A DNA stretch of 64,000 bases from Pseudomonas fluorescens. GTDB taxonomy: Bacteria; Pseudomonadota; Gammaproteobacteria; Pseudomonadales; Pseudomonadaceae. This document shows, in pieces, positions 9,301-16,845 of the stretch. The notes under the pieces were generated by a model, which was given only the letters and a program-made list of their open reading frames with translations, did no database searches and had not been told where the DNA came from. Numbering within the stretch: position 1 is the stretch's first letter; each line of letters begins with the position of its first letter. The stretch spans positions 390,303 through 454,302 of the forward strand of contig NZ_MOBX01000015.1 in NCBI RefSeq assembly GCF_003732425.1, read 5' to 3'. The position numbers and the translations under genes are program-made.

Positions 9301-11248
9301 TTACGCCGCCATTGGCTATGACTTCGGCGTACTTCCCGAACTTGCCGACATCACCAAAGCACAGGAATTGTTTCCTGGCCTGGAGATCGAAGATGTCACC
9401 CATGTGATCTATGAATTGCCGGGAACGCTGGCAGACGGCAGCGCTCAACTGGCGCGCTGGGAGATGGAAATCGCGCAAATGGTCAGCGATCTCGCCGAGT
9501 GGTCCGACCGTGCCCCGACAGGTGGGACAGGGTTGAACATGAGCGCTGCTGACAGAGCGATACAACGGTTTGAGCGACGAGCGTTCAGTCGACAACTGGA
9601 ACAATTCTGGCGTGGCCGACAAAACAGCAAAACAGAGCTCAGGCTCAATGCGTTCGACGCCAATCTCAGGGTGATCGGTGAACTGCCAACGCTAAGTGCC
9701 GATTTCAGTCATGCCTCCCAATTGACGTTGCAGGGCAACGAAGCGCTGTCCGGCACCGAGGGTTTCCTGAACTGCTTTAGCGGACTTGAAGCACTGGAAA
9801 TGCGCCGCTTTGCCCTGGATGGATTCCCTCAATCCTTGTCCCGCATGCCGCGACTCAAAACACTGGTGCTCAGCAACTGTGGCATTACGCTGGATGAGTC
9901 GGGGCAAGCCGCATTGTCGTCGTTGTCCCGACTGACCATGCTGGATATGTACAACAATCCGCTAGGCAGCGCTCCTGACGTGTCAGCGCTACAAGCGCTG
10001 ACATTCATTGACCTCTCCAAAACCGGAATCGATCAGATCCCGCGCGGCCTGCTCGAACTGCCGGCGCTGGAGACAGCGGTACTCCATGAAAACCGCATCA
10101 GCGTGCTGCCAGAGGCGCTGTTCCAACTGCCCGCCGACGCCAGCCATGGCTTTGACCTGAACAAGAATCCGCTGCTACCGGCCACGCGCGAGCGGGTAAA
10201 AACTCATCGGCAAACACTGGGCATTGATTTTGGTATTTCCGTACCTGAAGAAGATAGCCGACTGGCCCGCGAGCTCTATCCGCACTTGACCGATTCGCGC
10301 CTCGACGACCTGGTCTACAGCCTGCCGGGAACACTGGCCGAAGGGCACCTTGAACTGGTGCGCCGACAGACCGAAATGTCGACCTTGATCAGTGACCTCG
10401 AGGCATGGACCCGGCAGACGCCCGTCGATTCCGACAGCGGCACACCACTGAACCCCGAAGCCTTGCGTCAGGAGCGAGAACGCAGGGAGCAATTCAGGGA
10501 GCGCCTGGAATACTGCTGGCGCCGGATTGTCGCGCAAGGTCAGAACGAGTCCGAGTTTTCCGTGAGCCTGCCATTTATCGGCGAGCTGCCCACACTGTCG
10601 GCTGACTTCAGCCATGTACGCAAATTGACCCTGGCGAGTAGCCGCTCAGCGTCCCCGCGGGTCGGTCGATTCCTCGAGTGCTTTGGCAATCTGCAAGCAC
10701 TATCCCTGGAAAGTTATCACCTGGGCGACATCCCTGGTGCGGTTCTGGGCATGCAAAGTCTGACGGAGCTCAGCCTGGTCGATTGTCATATCACCCTCAG
10801 CGAGAACACTGCGAATGCGTTGATGACCATGAACAATCTGCAGCGACTGAGCCTGAGCAACAACCCGCTGGGTCGCACCCTCGATCTCAGTCAGATGACG
10901 GCATTGTCCATCCTCGACTTGAGTGGCACCGGGCTGACCGACGTTCCTTCAGGATGGATCAATCACTTCAATCTTATAATTGCCAGACTGAACAATAACG
11001 CCATCGTCGAACTGCCCCTTGAGCTGATGGACGTCAACAATATCGACTTCGACTTCAGCGGCAATCCGCTATCTTCGACCAGTCAGCATACCCTCAATGT
11101 TTACCTCAGCAGAAGGACGGCGAGACTGGAGCAGACGCGACGGACATGGCACGAAATCGACGCGTTCGAAGACTCCTCGTTTTCCAGTGGTTCGGGACCC
11201 AGGCCAAGCCTACCTACTTCGGATGATTCCGATATGGTCGTCGACTAG
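3389..11248 (+). CDS. Giant dermonecrotic-toxin-like protein with five LRR modules
   Basis: A 2619-residue protein. The first ~400 residues resemble the dermonecrotic toxin N-terminal domain (DUF6543) of Pseudomonas NEL-type effectors. Residues ~450-540 are hydrophobic and could insert into a membrane. From ~1195 five modules of 301-304 residues follow, each starting with an ADFSH(V/A) motif (residues 1195, 1499, 1803, 2105, 2406), with a leucine-rich-repeat block (LDL..N.L, L..TG...P, N.I.ELP) and then a helical linker (PGTLADG..QL..WE, FW..R). The protein stops about 45 residues after the fifth LRR block in a Ser/Asp-rich tail. I see no NEL ubiquitin-ligase domain or its catalytic Cys motif. 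The ATG at 3389 is chosen over an upstream TTG because AAGGA lies 8 bases before it. It converges on argR with 3 bases between stops. Secretion and targets are unknown. Confidence 0.85.
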   Translation: MHPTDQQTTDTRANVDSNQPDAHYLHLKASMPDWLGNASAARRTALKTTQPALPLKLRALPATQHQALKALNAAHWNAQNDVDRQLESFRDAGTFAEPLLKAALKERFDLDLDVKTTYLHLYVPVTATWLPIKTGARTWTVSLLDAALHNFEEKETRDDAYEAESGFIVFTPKGGRYTRQDDAASALRTQPSLTDPFDTLPWIKERMSIPAFTSLCRTLDIGAQYKTWLEDHLGFSDETKASALRLQVDKSQQAALKAALLFARMNNDISEAYFRTITGLVDGQPHLRINGHALRCNCLSMMDAPLTGIVVFAPQADEARSVARLVAWVPDDPEHPIKEYASSAALEVELTRQLRSRDYQKFFSRFVNHEQRGLFFSSLNARLSQLKWHKPQADSSLPSWRDEPFDRPNLQLAATPISDELWEHLYQGKLNKILNDAQVTAVATATVDSKVRWALWDSIVAIASTIVQTAALVIAPFVPMLGEIMMAYMAYQWLDEVFEDVLEWSYGQTTEALGHLFGCIESLIQLGAFAAGGAIAVGEFRNVLPREIVAFIDRFNPVQTATGKTRYWEPNLARYQQKSLPATHSKPSRLGLHEHDGKLLLPLEQGHYAVSESAIPGQYRIEHPTRPDAYRPIVRHNGDGAWHTELEQPLAWDSDTALRRIGQSMESFSPARRERILQVSGYDEEGLRTMHVEQESVPPLLADSITRFKIDQDLHVFIEQLGSELPELYRDADPLTQLELLAGAGRWPADNRLRWVDAQGEVAWQSSTDESLSVMDIRQDNLIEQDILKTVLNGLNEQAARTLLGETFGGPTLSLDVRTGNLRKQLLQRARQQRGAMFESRYQTSEQPDDPLVRTIAQHEPALPTRVSQQLLNSASGDELVQISEGQLPQRQQQLMQMASEQVRITRAFEGLELDSVNNPDTDALVLHSLRRVPGWSGDVRLEIRDETYEGKMLDSTGRADAPAQKVLVRQGDGRYQPFDDRGQELHAPSDIYSSILYALPDAERQALNMQIGQPEQLRNAIRARPLDRDDLRVAISLPPAPKPELETLRLVGRGGRQPTFGLPDAYAPPGALAEPAPLEPVQVIFRGYTAQDAENFANRFNQDPVAIRNELARLRTELGQLRDDLRLWENQIPATDPATGLPLTAIERRAATQSRTRLRMDMERCWRRELRNSGGYVLQIREPIIGDLPALNADFSHVTALSINGSARTGAVDGFLQQFPQLHYLDIQNLSLPNLPPAITSMSRLRNLTMRDCGIVLPADSRVLFSRLPELLLLDLRGNRLGIAPDVHTMPSLQYINLDNTGITNLPDRVLDHPRLITGRFDGNRITDIPQVFFDLDPALSDGFSFANNPLSPISREQVKTYYRQTGKYFGILPETADMNRAMNLFPALDTERAAALLYQLPGTLIDGRAQLAEWETEVHKMHNDLAQWTNDVPEHHPESGQALTMRERIDQRLARQGFSIRLEQFWRERASSSASPRNSHLQASVDFIGNMPPIDADFSHVGELTLEGNRNVSALVPFLQRFQNLTRLELSFFDLEPNALSSINVQQLVILQLKSCGVVNSPENQAALCAMNQLQTLELRGNPLGSFFDLNLLPALKHLDLSDTGLGELPPGITDNPNLATALLSENNLTELPDALFDLPAERSDGIDLADNPQLSLATRERIKTYYRRTGQDFDVLAAATDITLARELFPTLDTVEASEVIYDLPGTLADARAQLYTWKTELEALKRDLGAWTLQVPQHDPVTGAAIDAIELYNNYTARSEFAQRLQGFWQNRSTTTSMREDHFFANLAFSGNMPRLTADFSHVSTLNLMGTAAIGDIASFIDRFPNLHALEMRNFALGQIPANLARLSELKELTLTSCGITLTPEGQTLLQSLSELELLDLSHNTLVQIPDLAGLPMLNDIRLTNTGLANVPNGLTTHPNLRNALLNDNAITELPESFFAMDIDLADGIDLEKNPLSVASRDRIKAHYAAIGYDFGVLPELADITKAQELFPGLEIEDVTHVIYELPGTLADGSAQLARWEMEIAQMVSDLAEWSDRAPTGGTGLNMSAADRAIQRFERRAFSRQLEQFWRGRQNSKTELRLNAFDANLRVIGELPTLSADFSHASQLTLQGNEALSGTEGFLNCFSGLEALEMRRFALDGFPQSLSRMPRLKTLVLSNCGITLDESGQAALSSLSRLTMLDMYNNPLGSAPDVSALQALTFIDLSKTGIDQIPRGLLELPALETAVLHENRISVLPEALFQLPADASHGFDLNKNPLLPATRERVKTHRQTLGIDFGISVPEEDSRLARELYPHLTDSRLDDLVYSLPGTLAEGHLELVRRQTEMSTLISDLEAWTRQTPVDSDSGTPLNPEALRQERERREQFRERLEYCWRRIVAQGQNESEFSVSLPFIGELPTLSADFSHVRKLTLASSRSASPRVGRFLECFGNLQALSLESYHLGDIPGAVLGMQSLTELSLVDCHITLSENTANALMTMNNLQRLSLSNNPLGRTLDLSQMTALSILDLSGTGLTDVPSGWINHFNLIIARLNNNAIVELPLELMDVNNIDFDFSGNPLSSTSQHTLNVYLSRRTARLEQTRRTWHEIDAFEDSSFSSGSGPRPSLPTSDDSDMVVD

Positions 11249-11251
11249 GAT

Positions 11252-12244
11252 CTAGCCGCGCTCGGGAGGAACCGACGACAACTCGAAAGGACTGCTGCTG
11301 CGCCGCTGGTTACGATCTTCCCGCGGCGTGGCACCGAAGAAGTTGCGATAGGCGCTGGAGAAATGCGGCCCCGAGGAGAAGCCACAGGACAAACCGATCT
11401 GGATGATCGACTTGCTGGTCTGCATCAACATCTGCCGGGCCTTGTTCAGGCGCAGTTCCAGGTAGTACTGGCTCGGCACACGGTTGAGGTATTGCTTGAA
11501 GATCCGCTCAAGCTGTCGACGGGACACGCACACATGCTGGGCGATTTCGTCGGTGGTCAGCGGTTCTTCGATGTTGGCTTCCATCAGCAGCACTGCTTGG
11601 GTGAGCTTCGGATGGCTGGAGCCGAGACGGTTTTGCAACGGGATGCGCTGACGCTCGCCACCTTCGCGGATGCGCTCAACGACCAGTTCTTCCGACACTG
11701 CACCGGCCAGTTCCGCACCGTGATCGCGAGCCAGCACCGCCAGCAAGAGATCGAGTACGGACATGCCGCCGCACGCGGTCAGGCGATCACGATCCCAGTC
11801 GAACAGGTGACTGGTGGCGATGACTTTCGGGAAACGCTCGGCGAAATCGTCCTGCCAGCGCCAGTGCACGGCCGCGCGATAACCATCGAGCAGACCCAGT
11901 TGCGCCAACGGATAGACACCTGCGGACAGACCGCCGATGACACAACCGGCACGCACCAGTTGCTTGAGCGCACTGCTGAGTGCCGGCGCCAACGTGGTCG
12001 GCGGCTCGTCAGCGAGCAGAAACAGCTTCTGGAAGTTTTCGAGCTTGCCCGTCCACGCCTCACCGGGCAATTGCCAGGCGCCATCGGCCGCCGCTGCTGT
12101 CACGGCTTCGGCCTGCAGGAACGACAGTTCGTAAACCACCTCCGGGTGCACACGCTGAGCAACACGCAAGGCTTCCTCCGCCAGCGCCAGCGTCAACGCT
12201 TTAGTGCTGGGCCAAATCAGGAAACCAATTCGATGGGCAGTCAT
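11252..12244 (-). CDS. argR: Arginine-responsive AraC-family regulator
   Basis: The 330-residue protein has an N-terminal DJ-1/GATase-like sensing half (FLIWPSTKALTLALAEEAL, LPGEAWTGKLENF) and a C-terminal AraC/XylS DNA-binding half (TDEIAQHVCVSRRQLERIF, then QIGLSCGFSSGPHFSSAYR). This matches Pseudomonas ArgR, which activates aru and aot genes when arginine is present. MTAHRIGFLIWP (ATG at 12244) matches the known ArgR N-terminus; an in-frame ATG 39 bases upstream (12283) would add 13 residues, and neither has a strong ribosome site. It is the last gene of aotJQMOP-argR, separated from aotP by a REP doublet. Confidence 0.93.
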   Translation of the reverse strand: MTAHRIGFLIWPSTKALTLALAEEALRVAQRVHPEVVYELSFLQAEAVTAAAADGAWQLPGEAWTGKLENFQKLFLLADEPPTTLAPALSSALKQLVRAGCVIGGLSAGVYPLAQLGLLDGYRAAVHWRWQDDFAERFPKVIATSHLFDWDRDRLTACGGMSVLDLLLAVLARDHGAELAGAVSEELVVERIREGGERQRIPLQNRLGSSHPKLTQAVLLMEANIEEPLTTDEIAQHVCVSRRQLERIFKQYLNRVPSQYYLELRLNKARQMLMQTSKSIIQIGLSCGFSSGPHFSSAYRNFFGATPREDRNQRRSSSPFELSSVPPERG

Positions 12245-12337
12245 GGGCGGGCGATCCGAAACGAAGAACAGTGATGAAGGCATGGGCCAATGCTAGCCCG
12301 TAAATGAACACAAATCATAAGTCAGGCGCAGATCACC

Positions 12338-12424
12338 TGTAGGAGCTGTCGAGTGAAACGAGGCTGCGATCTTTTGATCTTGTTGTTGAAGACCAAAAGA
12401 TCGCAGCCTTCGGCAGCTCCTACA
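12338..12424. repeat. REP doublet, degenerate left arm
   Basis: The inverted pair begins TGTAGGAGCTG and ends CAGCTCCTACA, with GGCTGCGATCTTTTGATC and its complement inside. The left arm has GTCGAGTGAAACGA where the other copies (19504, 52238, 61655) have GCCGAA. It fills the aotP-argR gap and probably separates argR expression from the transport genes. Confidence 0.85.
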
Positions 12425-12490
12425 GAGAACTGGAGCCAGCCTTCAGGTTGCGGAGCATGCACTATCTCGGTGCGCAACGGCAGCCCTGAA

Positions 12491-13255
12491 TTATTTCAAG
12501 CTGCCCGAGAGGAACTGCTGCAGACGTTCCGATTGCGGATTGACCAGCACTTCGCGTGGGTTGCCGCTCTCTTCAACAACACCTTTGTGCAGAAACACCA
12601 ACTGGTTCGACACTTCACGGGCAAAGCCCATTTCGTGTGTCACCACGACCATGGTGCGGCCTTCCTGAGCCAGCGCTTGCATGACTTTCAGCACGTCGCC
12701 CACCAGCTCCGGGTCGAGGGCCGAGGTCGGCTCGTCGAACAGCATCACCTCAGGCTCCATCGCCAGCGCACGGGCAATCGCCACACGCTGCTGCTCGCCG
12801 CCGGACATGTGTCCTGGGAAAGCATCCTTACGATGGGCCACGCCAACCTTGTTCAGGTAGTGCTCGGCTTTTTCGCGGGCTTCGGCCTTGGATACGCCGA
12901 GTACATGCACTGGCGCTTCCATGATGTTTTCCAGCGCGGTCATGTGCGACCACAGGTTGAAATGCTGGAACACCATCGACAGGCGCGAACGCATGCGCTG
13001 CAGCTGTTTCGGATCAGCGGCTTTCAGCGCGCCGTCCTTGTTCGCCACCAGCTTCAGCTCTTCGTTGTTGAGCAGGATCTTGCCCGCGTGCGGCTGCTCG
13101 AGCAGGTTGATGCAACGCAGGAAAGTACTTTTGCCGGAGCCACTGGAGCCGATGATGCTGATCACATCGCCGGCTGCCGCTTTCAGGGACACGCCCTTGA
13201 GCACTTCGTGACTGCCATAGCGTTTATGCAGGTCTTGGACTTCAAGTTTGTACAT
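12491..13255 (-). CDS. aotP: Arginine/ornithine ABC transporter, ATPase
   Basis: The 254-residue protein is the HisP-type ATPase of the arginine/ornithine importer. Walker A is GSSGSGKSTF, the signature is HMSGGEQQRVAIARAL, and Walker B is VMLFDEPTSALDPE followed by the switch His in VVVTHEMGF. The start MYKLEVQDLHKRYG at 13255 matches family length; an in-frame ATG 15 bases upstream is less likely. It follows aotO by 27 bases. The protein is cytoplasmic and docks on the AotQ/AotM membrane pair. Confidence 0.95.
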   Translation of the reverse strand: MYKLEVQDLHKRYGSHEVLKGVSLKAAAGDVISIIGSSGSGKSTFLRCINLLEQPHAGKILLNNEELKLVANKDGALKAADPKQLQRMRSRLSMVFQHFNLWSHMTALENIMEAPVHVLGVSKAEAREKAEHYLNKVGVAHRKDAFPGHMSGGEQQRVAIARALAMEPEVMLFDEPTSALDPELVGDVLKVMQALAQEGRTMVVVTHEMGFAREVSNQLVFLHKGVVEESGNPREVLVNPQSERLQQFLSGSLK

Positions 13256-13282
13256 GCGGTCGGTTCTCACAAAAACAGTCAG

Positions 13283-14395
13283 TCAGTCGTTGAGCAAGCG
13301 CCCGTGACGCAGCGCTTCGCGCCCCGCCACCTTGGCCAGCCAGAAACCGGGTTGGGCATAACGCAGCCGTTCAATGGCAAACAGCACCCCGGAGGTACCA
13401 GCACACACCGTGCTGACCCGATCGGACAGAGGATCAATCACTTCAAAAATCTCGTCGCCCGCCTCGACCCACTCGCCAGGCTTGCGCAGAAAACTCACGA
13501 CGCCCGGATGCGGCGCGAACAGCAACTCGGTGCCTTCGAACGGCATGCCTTCACACGCTTCGTGTGCCGGGTTCGGCCACTCACCGGTGATCAAACCTTG
13601 CTCGGCGAGGAAGGCGAGAATGCCTTCAGCATACGCGCAGGCTTCGGCGCGACCGGTATCGGCCTGACCGCCCAGCTCAATCGTGGTCGCCAGACACGCC
13701 AGCGGAATCTGCGCCTCGGGGAACTGCCGCGACAGACGCAGCCAAGGCAACGAGCACGCCTCATCGAACGAGCTGCCGCCGGAATCTTCCGCGAGCAAGC
13801 CCACACGCACATTCAGATGCGCGGCCAGCGAACGCCACTGCGGCCAATGCTGCGGCAACGCATACATGTGCAGCGCGGCTTCGGCATCGCAGTGCAAGTC
13901 CAGCACCACATCGGCGGTGCAGGCATGGCTGAGCAACACGCGCTGCATGCCTTGCAACTGGCTGCTCGCCTCCGGCAATGCCGCCAGGTGATCGGCCATG
14001 GCCTGACGGATCAGGCGCACATTGGCGTGCGGATCATCACCGAGGCTGTCGGCCAATGCGGCCGCAACCGGCGCGCTCAGCTCGACGAAATCACGGTTGA
14101 AATTCTTGCCGCTACCGGCCTCGAAACGGCCCTGATGATTGCCTTGCAGCAATTGTCCGAGCCCCAACGGATTAGCGACCGGCACCAGCTCGATGACACC
14201 GTTGAGCAAGCCTTTGGCTTCGAGTTCGCCCAAGCACTTTTTCAGCTCCCAGGCGGTGCGCATGCCCGGCAATTCGTCAGCGTGCAGGCTGGCCTGAATG
14301 TACGCCTTGCGCTCGCCATGCCCAAAGCGAAAGACCGAAATCTTGCGCTCGCTGCCCAGATGGCTCCACGGCAATACGTGGTCGATGCGTTCCAT
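13283..14395 (-). CDS. aotO: Succinylglutamate desuccinylase/aspartoacylase-family protein
   Basis: The 370-residue protein belongs to the AstE/aspartoacylase zinc carboxypeptidase-like family. QASLHADELPGM near residues 34-45 carries the HxxE metal motif, and VLDLHCDAEAALHMY supplies the downstream His. It is embedded in the aot transport operon, one base after aotM, exactly as AotO is in P. aeruginosa, where it is not needed for transport. A deacylase acting on acylated arginine derivatives is a reasonable inference; the true substrate is not known to me. Confidence 0.88.
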   Translation of the reverse strand: MERIDHVLPWSHLGSERKISVFRFGHGERKAYIQASLHADELPGMRTAWELKKCLGELEAKGLLNGVIELVPVANPLGLGQLLQGNHQGRFEAGSGKNFNRDFVELSAPVAAALADSLGDDPHANVRLIRQAMADHLAALPEASSQLQGMQRVLLSHACTADVVLDLHCDAEAALHMYALPQHWPQWRSLAAHLNVRVGLLAEDSGGSSFDEACSLPWLRLSRQFPEAQIPLACLATTIELGGQADTGRAEACAYAEGILAFLAEQGLITGEWPNPAHEACEGMPFEGTELLFAPHPGVVSFLRKPGEWVEAGDEIFEVIDPLSDRVSTVCAGTSGVLFAIERLRYAQPGFWLAKVAGREALRHGRLLND

Positions 14396-14396
14396 A

Positions 14397-15095
14397 TCAG
14401 TGCTTCCGCGGGGCCAGGTAGCTCAACCAGCGACGCTCGGCCAGTTTGAACAGTTTGACCAGAATGAAGGTCAGGCACAGGTAGAACACACCAGCGGTGA
14501 TGTACGCCTCGAACGGCAGATAGAACTGCGCGTTGACGGTACGCGCCGCGCCGGTGATGTCGATCAGCGTCACGATGGAGGCCAGACTGGTGGTCTGCAG
14601 CATCATGATCACTTCGTTGCTGTACTGCGGCAGTGCCCGGCGCAGGGCCGATGGCAGCAAGATGCGCTTGTACAGTTTGAAGCGCGACATGCCCATCGCC
14701 TTGGCCGCTTCGATCTCACCGTTCGGCGTCGCCTTGAGGCTGCCGGCAATGATTTCAGCGGTGTAGGCGCTGGTGTTGACGGCGAAGGCCAGGCACGCGC
14801 AGAACGTTGCGCTGGACAGCCACGGCCATAGGAAGCTTTCGCGTACTGCTTCGAACTGCGCCAGACCGTAGTAGATCAGGAACAGCTGCACCAGCATCGG
14901 CGTGCCACGGATCACGTAGGTGTAAAGCCACGCCGCGCCGTTGACGACCGGGTTCTTCGAAACGCGCATCAGCCCCAGCGGCAGGGCCGCGAGCAGACCG
15001 AAAAACAGCGACAGCGCGAGCAATTTGAGGGTGGTCACCAGGCCGCCGAGGTACAGCGGCATGGCCTCCCAAATGACGTTGTAGTCGAAGATCAT
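14397..15095 (-). CDS. aotM: Arginine/ornithine ABC transporter, permease
   Basis: The 232-residue HisM-type inner-membrane permease has about five hydrophobic segments and the EAA loop GEIEAAKAMGMSRFKLYKRI that contacts AotP. VIRGTPMLVQLFLIYYG is the usual N-proximal family motif. Its ATG overlaps the aotQ stop as ATGA, implying coupled translation. It forms a heterodimeric channel with AotQ. Confidence 0.95.
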   Translation of the reverse strand: MIFDYNVIWEAMPLYLGGLVTTLKLLALSLFFGLLAALPLGLMRVSKNPVVNGAAWLYTYVIRGTPMLVQLFLIYYGLAQFEAVRESFLWPWLSSATFCACLAFAVNTSAYTAEIIAGSLKATPNGEIEAAKAMGMSRFKLYKRILLPSALRRALPQYSNEVIMMLQTTSLASIVTLIDITGAARTVNAQFYLPFEAYITAGVFYLCLTFILVKLFKLAERRWLSYLAPRKH

Positions 15096-15781
15096 AGATC
15101 AGCCGCCCTTACGCCTACCGAGTAGCGCTTCTCAAGTTGACGCAGGATCAGCAACGAAACACTGGTGATCACCAGGTACATCGCCGCCACTGCGAGGAAG
15201 AAGGTAAAAGGCTCGCGAGTGGCATCTGCCGCCTGCTTGGCCTTGAACATCATATCTTGCAGACCGACCACGGAAATCAGCGCGGTCGCCTTGGTCAGAA
15301 CCAGCCAGTTGTTGGTGAAGCCCGGGATCGCCAGACGAATCATCTGCGGCACCATCACTCGGAAGAACACCTGAAAACTGCTCATGCCGTACGCCATGCC
15401 CGCTTCGGCCTGACCTTTAGGGATCGCCATGAACGCGCCACGGAAGGTTTCCGACAGGTACGCACCGAAGATGAAGCCGAGGGTGCCGATACCGGCGGCC
15501 AGCGGGTTCAGATCGATATAGTCGTCATAGCCGAGCATCGGTGCGACGCGGTTGAGCAAGTCCTGACCGCCGTAAAAGATCAGCAGGATCAGCACCAGAT
15601 CGGGAATCCCGCGGATGACCGTGGAATACAGGTCGCCCAGCCAGGCCAGCCAGCGCACCGGCGACAGGCGCAACGCGACACCGATCAGCCCGAGAACGAT
15701 GGCCAGAGCCATGGACGACAAGGCGAGCTGAAGCGTCAGCCATGCGCCATCGAGGATGACAGCCCCGTAGCCTTTCAACAT
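15092..15781 (-). CDS. aotQ: Arginine/ornithine ABC transporter, permease
   Basis: The 229-residue HisQ-type permease has several membrane segments, the motif VIRGIPDLVLILLIFYGGQ and the EAA loop KGQAEAGMAYGMSSFQVFFR. It partners AotM. A terminator-like hairpin lies in the 91-base gap between aotJ and this gene, so less permease than binding protein is likely to be made. Confidence 0.95.
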   Translation of the reverse strand: MLKGYGAVILDGAWLTLQLALSSMALAIVLGLIGVALRLSPVRWLAWLGDLYSTVIRGIPDLVLILLIFYGGQDLLNRVAPMLGYDDYIDLNPLAAGIGTLGFIFGAYLSETFRGAFMAIPKGQAEAGMAYGMSSFQVFFRVMVPQMIRLAIPGFTNNWLVLTKATALISVVGLQDMMFKAKQAADATREPFTFFLAVAAMYLVITSVSLLILRQLEKRYSVGVRAADL

Positions 15782-15807
15782 GATTCAGGTCCTCGAAAGT
15801 TGGGATG

Positions 15808-15851
15808 AAAAAATGGCGCAAACCGCAGAGATCCTGTTGCTTGCGCCATTT
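15808..15851 (-). terminator. Attenuator/partial terminator between aotJ and aotQ
   Basis: An 11-base perfect stem (AAATGGCGCAA at 15811-15821 and TTGCGCCATTT at 15841-15851) is followed on the minus strand by a run of six U. It can terminate or process the transcript after aotJ, the usual way ABC operons keep binding protein in excess. Confidence 0.75.
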
Positions 15852-15872
15852 CGGACTTGTCGCAGAGACGTG

Positions 15873-16646
15873 TTACTTGCCGTAGATATCGAAGGCGAAG
15901 TACTTGTCCTGGATTGCTTTGTATTTGCCGTTGTCGCGGATGGCCGCGATGGCGGCGTTGATCTTGTCTTTCAGGGCGTCGCCCTTGCGTACCGCGATGC
16001 CTACGCCGTCGCCGAAGTATTTGACGTCGGTGAACTGTGGACCGACGAAAGCGAAGCCTTTGCCGGAATCGGTGTTCAGGAAGCCATCTTGCAGCAGGGT
16101 AGCGTCAGCCACGGTACCGTCGAGGCGACCGGCGGCCACGTCGAGGTAGATTTCGTTCTGCGAGCCGTACGGCTTGATCTCGGCACCCAGTGGCGCCAGA
16201 ACTTCGCGGGCGAAACGCTCGTGGATCGAACCACGCTGTACGCCGATGTTCTTGCCCTTCAGCTCGCTCAGGTTTTCGCTGACCTGAGTACCGGCCTTCA
16301 TGACCAGACGTGCCGGGGTGTTGTAGTACTTGTTGGTGAAGTCGACCGACTTCTTGCGGTCTTCAGTGATCGACATCGACGACAGGATCGCGTCAATCTT
16401 GCGCACTTTCAGTGCCGGGATCAGACCGTCGAACTCTTGCTCGACCCACACACACTTGACCTGCATCTGCTCGCACAGAGCGTTGCCGATGTCGTAGTCG
16501 AAACCGACGATGCTGCCATCCGGCGCTTTCGAGGCGAACGGAGGGTAAGCCGCTTCGATACCGATCTTCAGAGGTTTTTCGTCAGCGAAGGCGTTCATCG
16601 ACAGCACGGACAGTGCCAGGGCGCCAAGCAGCACAAGTTTCTTCAT
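15873..16646 (-). CDS. aotJ: Arginine/ornithine-binding periplasmic protein
   Basis: The 257-residue family-3 solute-binding protein begins with a signal peptide (MKKLVLLGALALSVLSMNAFA, cleavage after AFA). The mature part has the amino-acid binder signature GIEAAYPPFASKAPDGSIVGFDYDI in segments, then VKCVWVEQEFDGLIPAL and ILSSMSITEDRK. The start at 16646 has GGAG 9 bases upstream; a longer in-frame reading would bury the signal peptide. It is the first gene of aotJQMOP-argR and captures basic amino acids in the periplasm. Confidence 0.95.
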   Translation of the reverse strand: MKKLVLLGALALSVLSMNAFADEKPLKIGIEAAYPPFASKAPDGSIVGFDYDIGNALCEQMQVKCVWVEQEFDGLIPALKVRKIDAILSSMSITEDRKKSVDFTNKYYNTPARLVMKAGTQVSENLSELKGKNIGVQRGSIHERFAREVLAPLGAEIKPYGSQNEIYLDVAAGRLDGTVADATLLQDGFLNTDSGKGFAFVGPQFTDVKYFGDGVGIAVRKGDALKDKINAAIAAIRDNGKYKAIQDKYFAFDIYGK

Positions 16647-16829
16647 CTTGGGACTCCATCGGTAAAGGGCAAAAACGGCAGAGTGAGCGACAGCCCAATA
16701 TGCGAATGGGTGAATCTGGAAATCGGTTGCTGCATCGGTGGGAAATTTCCCATTGAAACCGTAGGAGGTTTCAACGTCAGCCACGATGAGCGAGTGATCG
16801 GCATTCTAACGACAGGCCCGAAGCCGATA

Positions 16830-16845
16830 TTTCTTCAATGCGACA
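16830..16845 (-). promoter_or_regulatory. Candidate ArgR half-site upstream of aotJ
   Basis: The minus strand reads TGTCGC-N8-AA, a perfect match to the Pseudomonas ArgR half-site, about 185 bases before the aotJ start. The adjacent N5-spaced position is only a weak match. Together with the same element before aruC it points to ArgR control of both operons. Binding is inferred. Confidence 0.5.

Noticed and set aside
12353..14449. 698-codon plus-strand frame across aotP and aotO
   Set aside because: It spans two well-supported minus-strand genes and a REP doublet and shows no protein family features.
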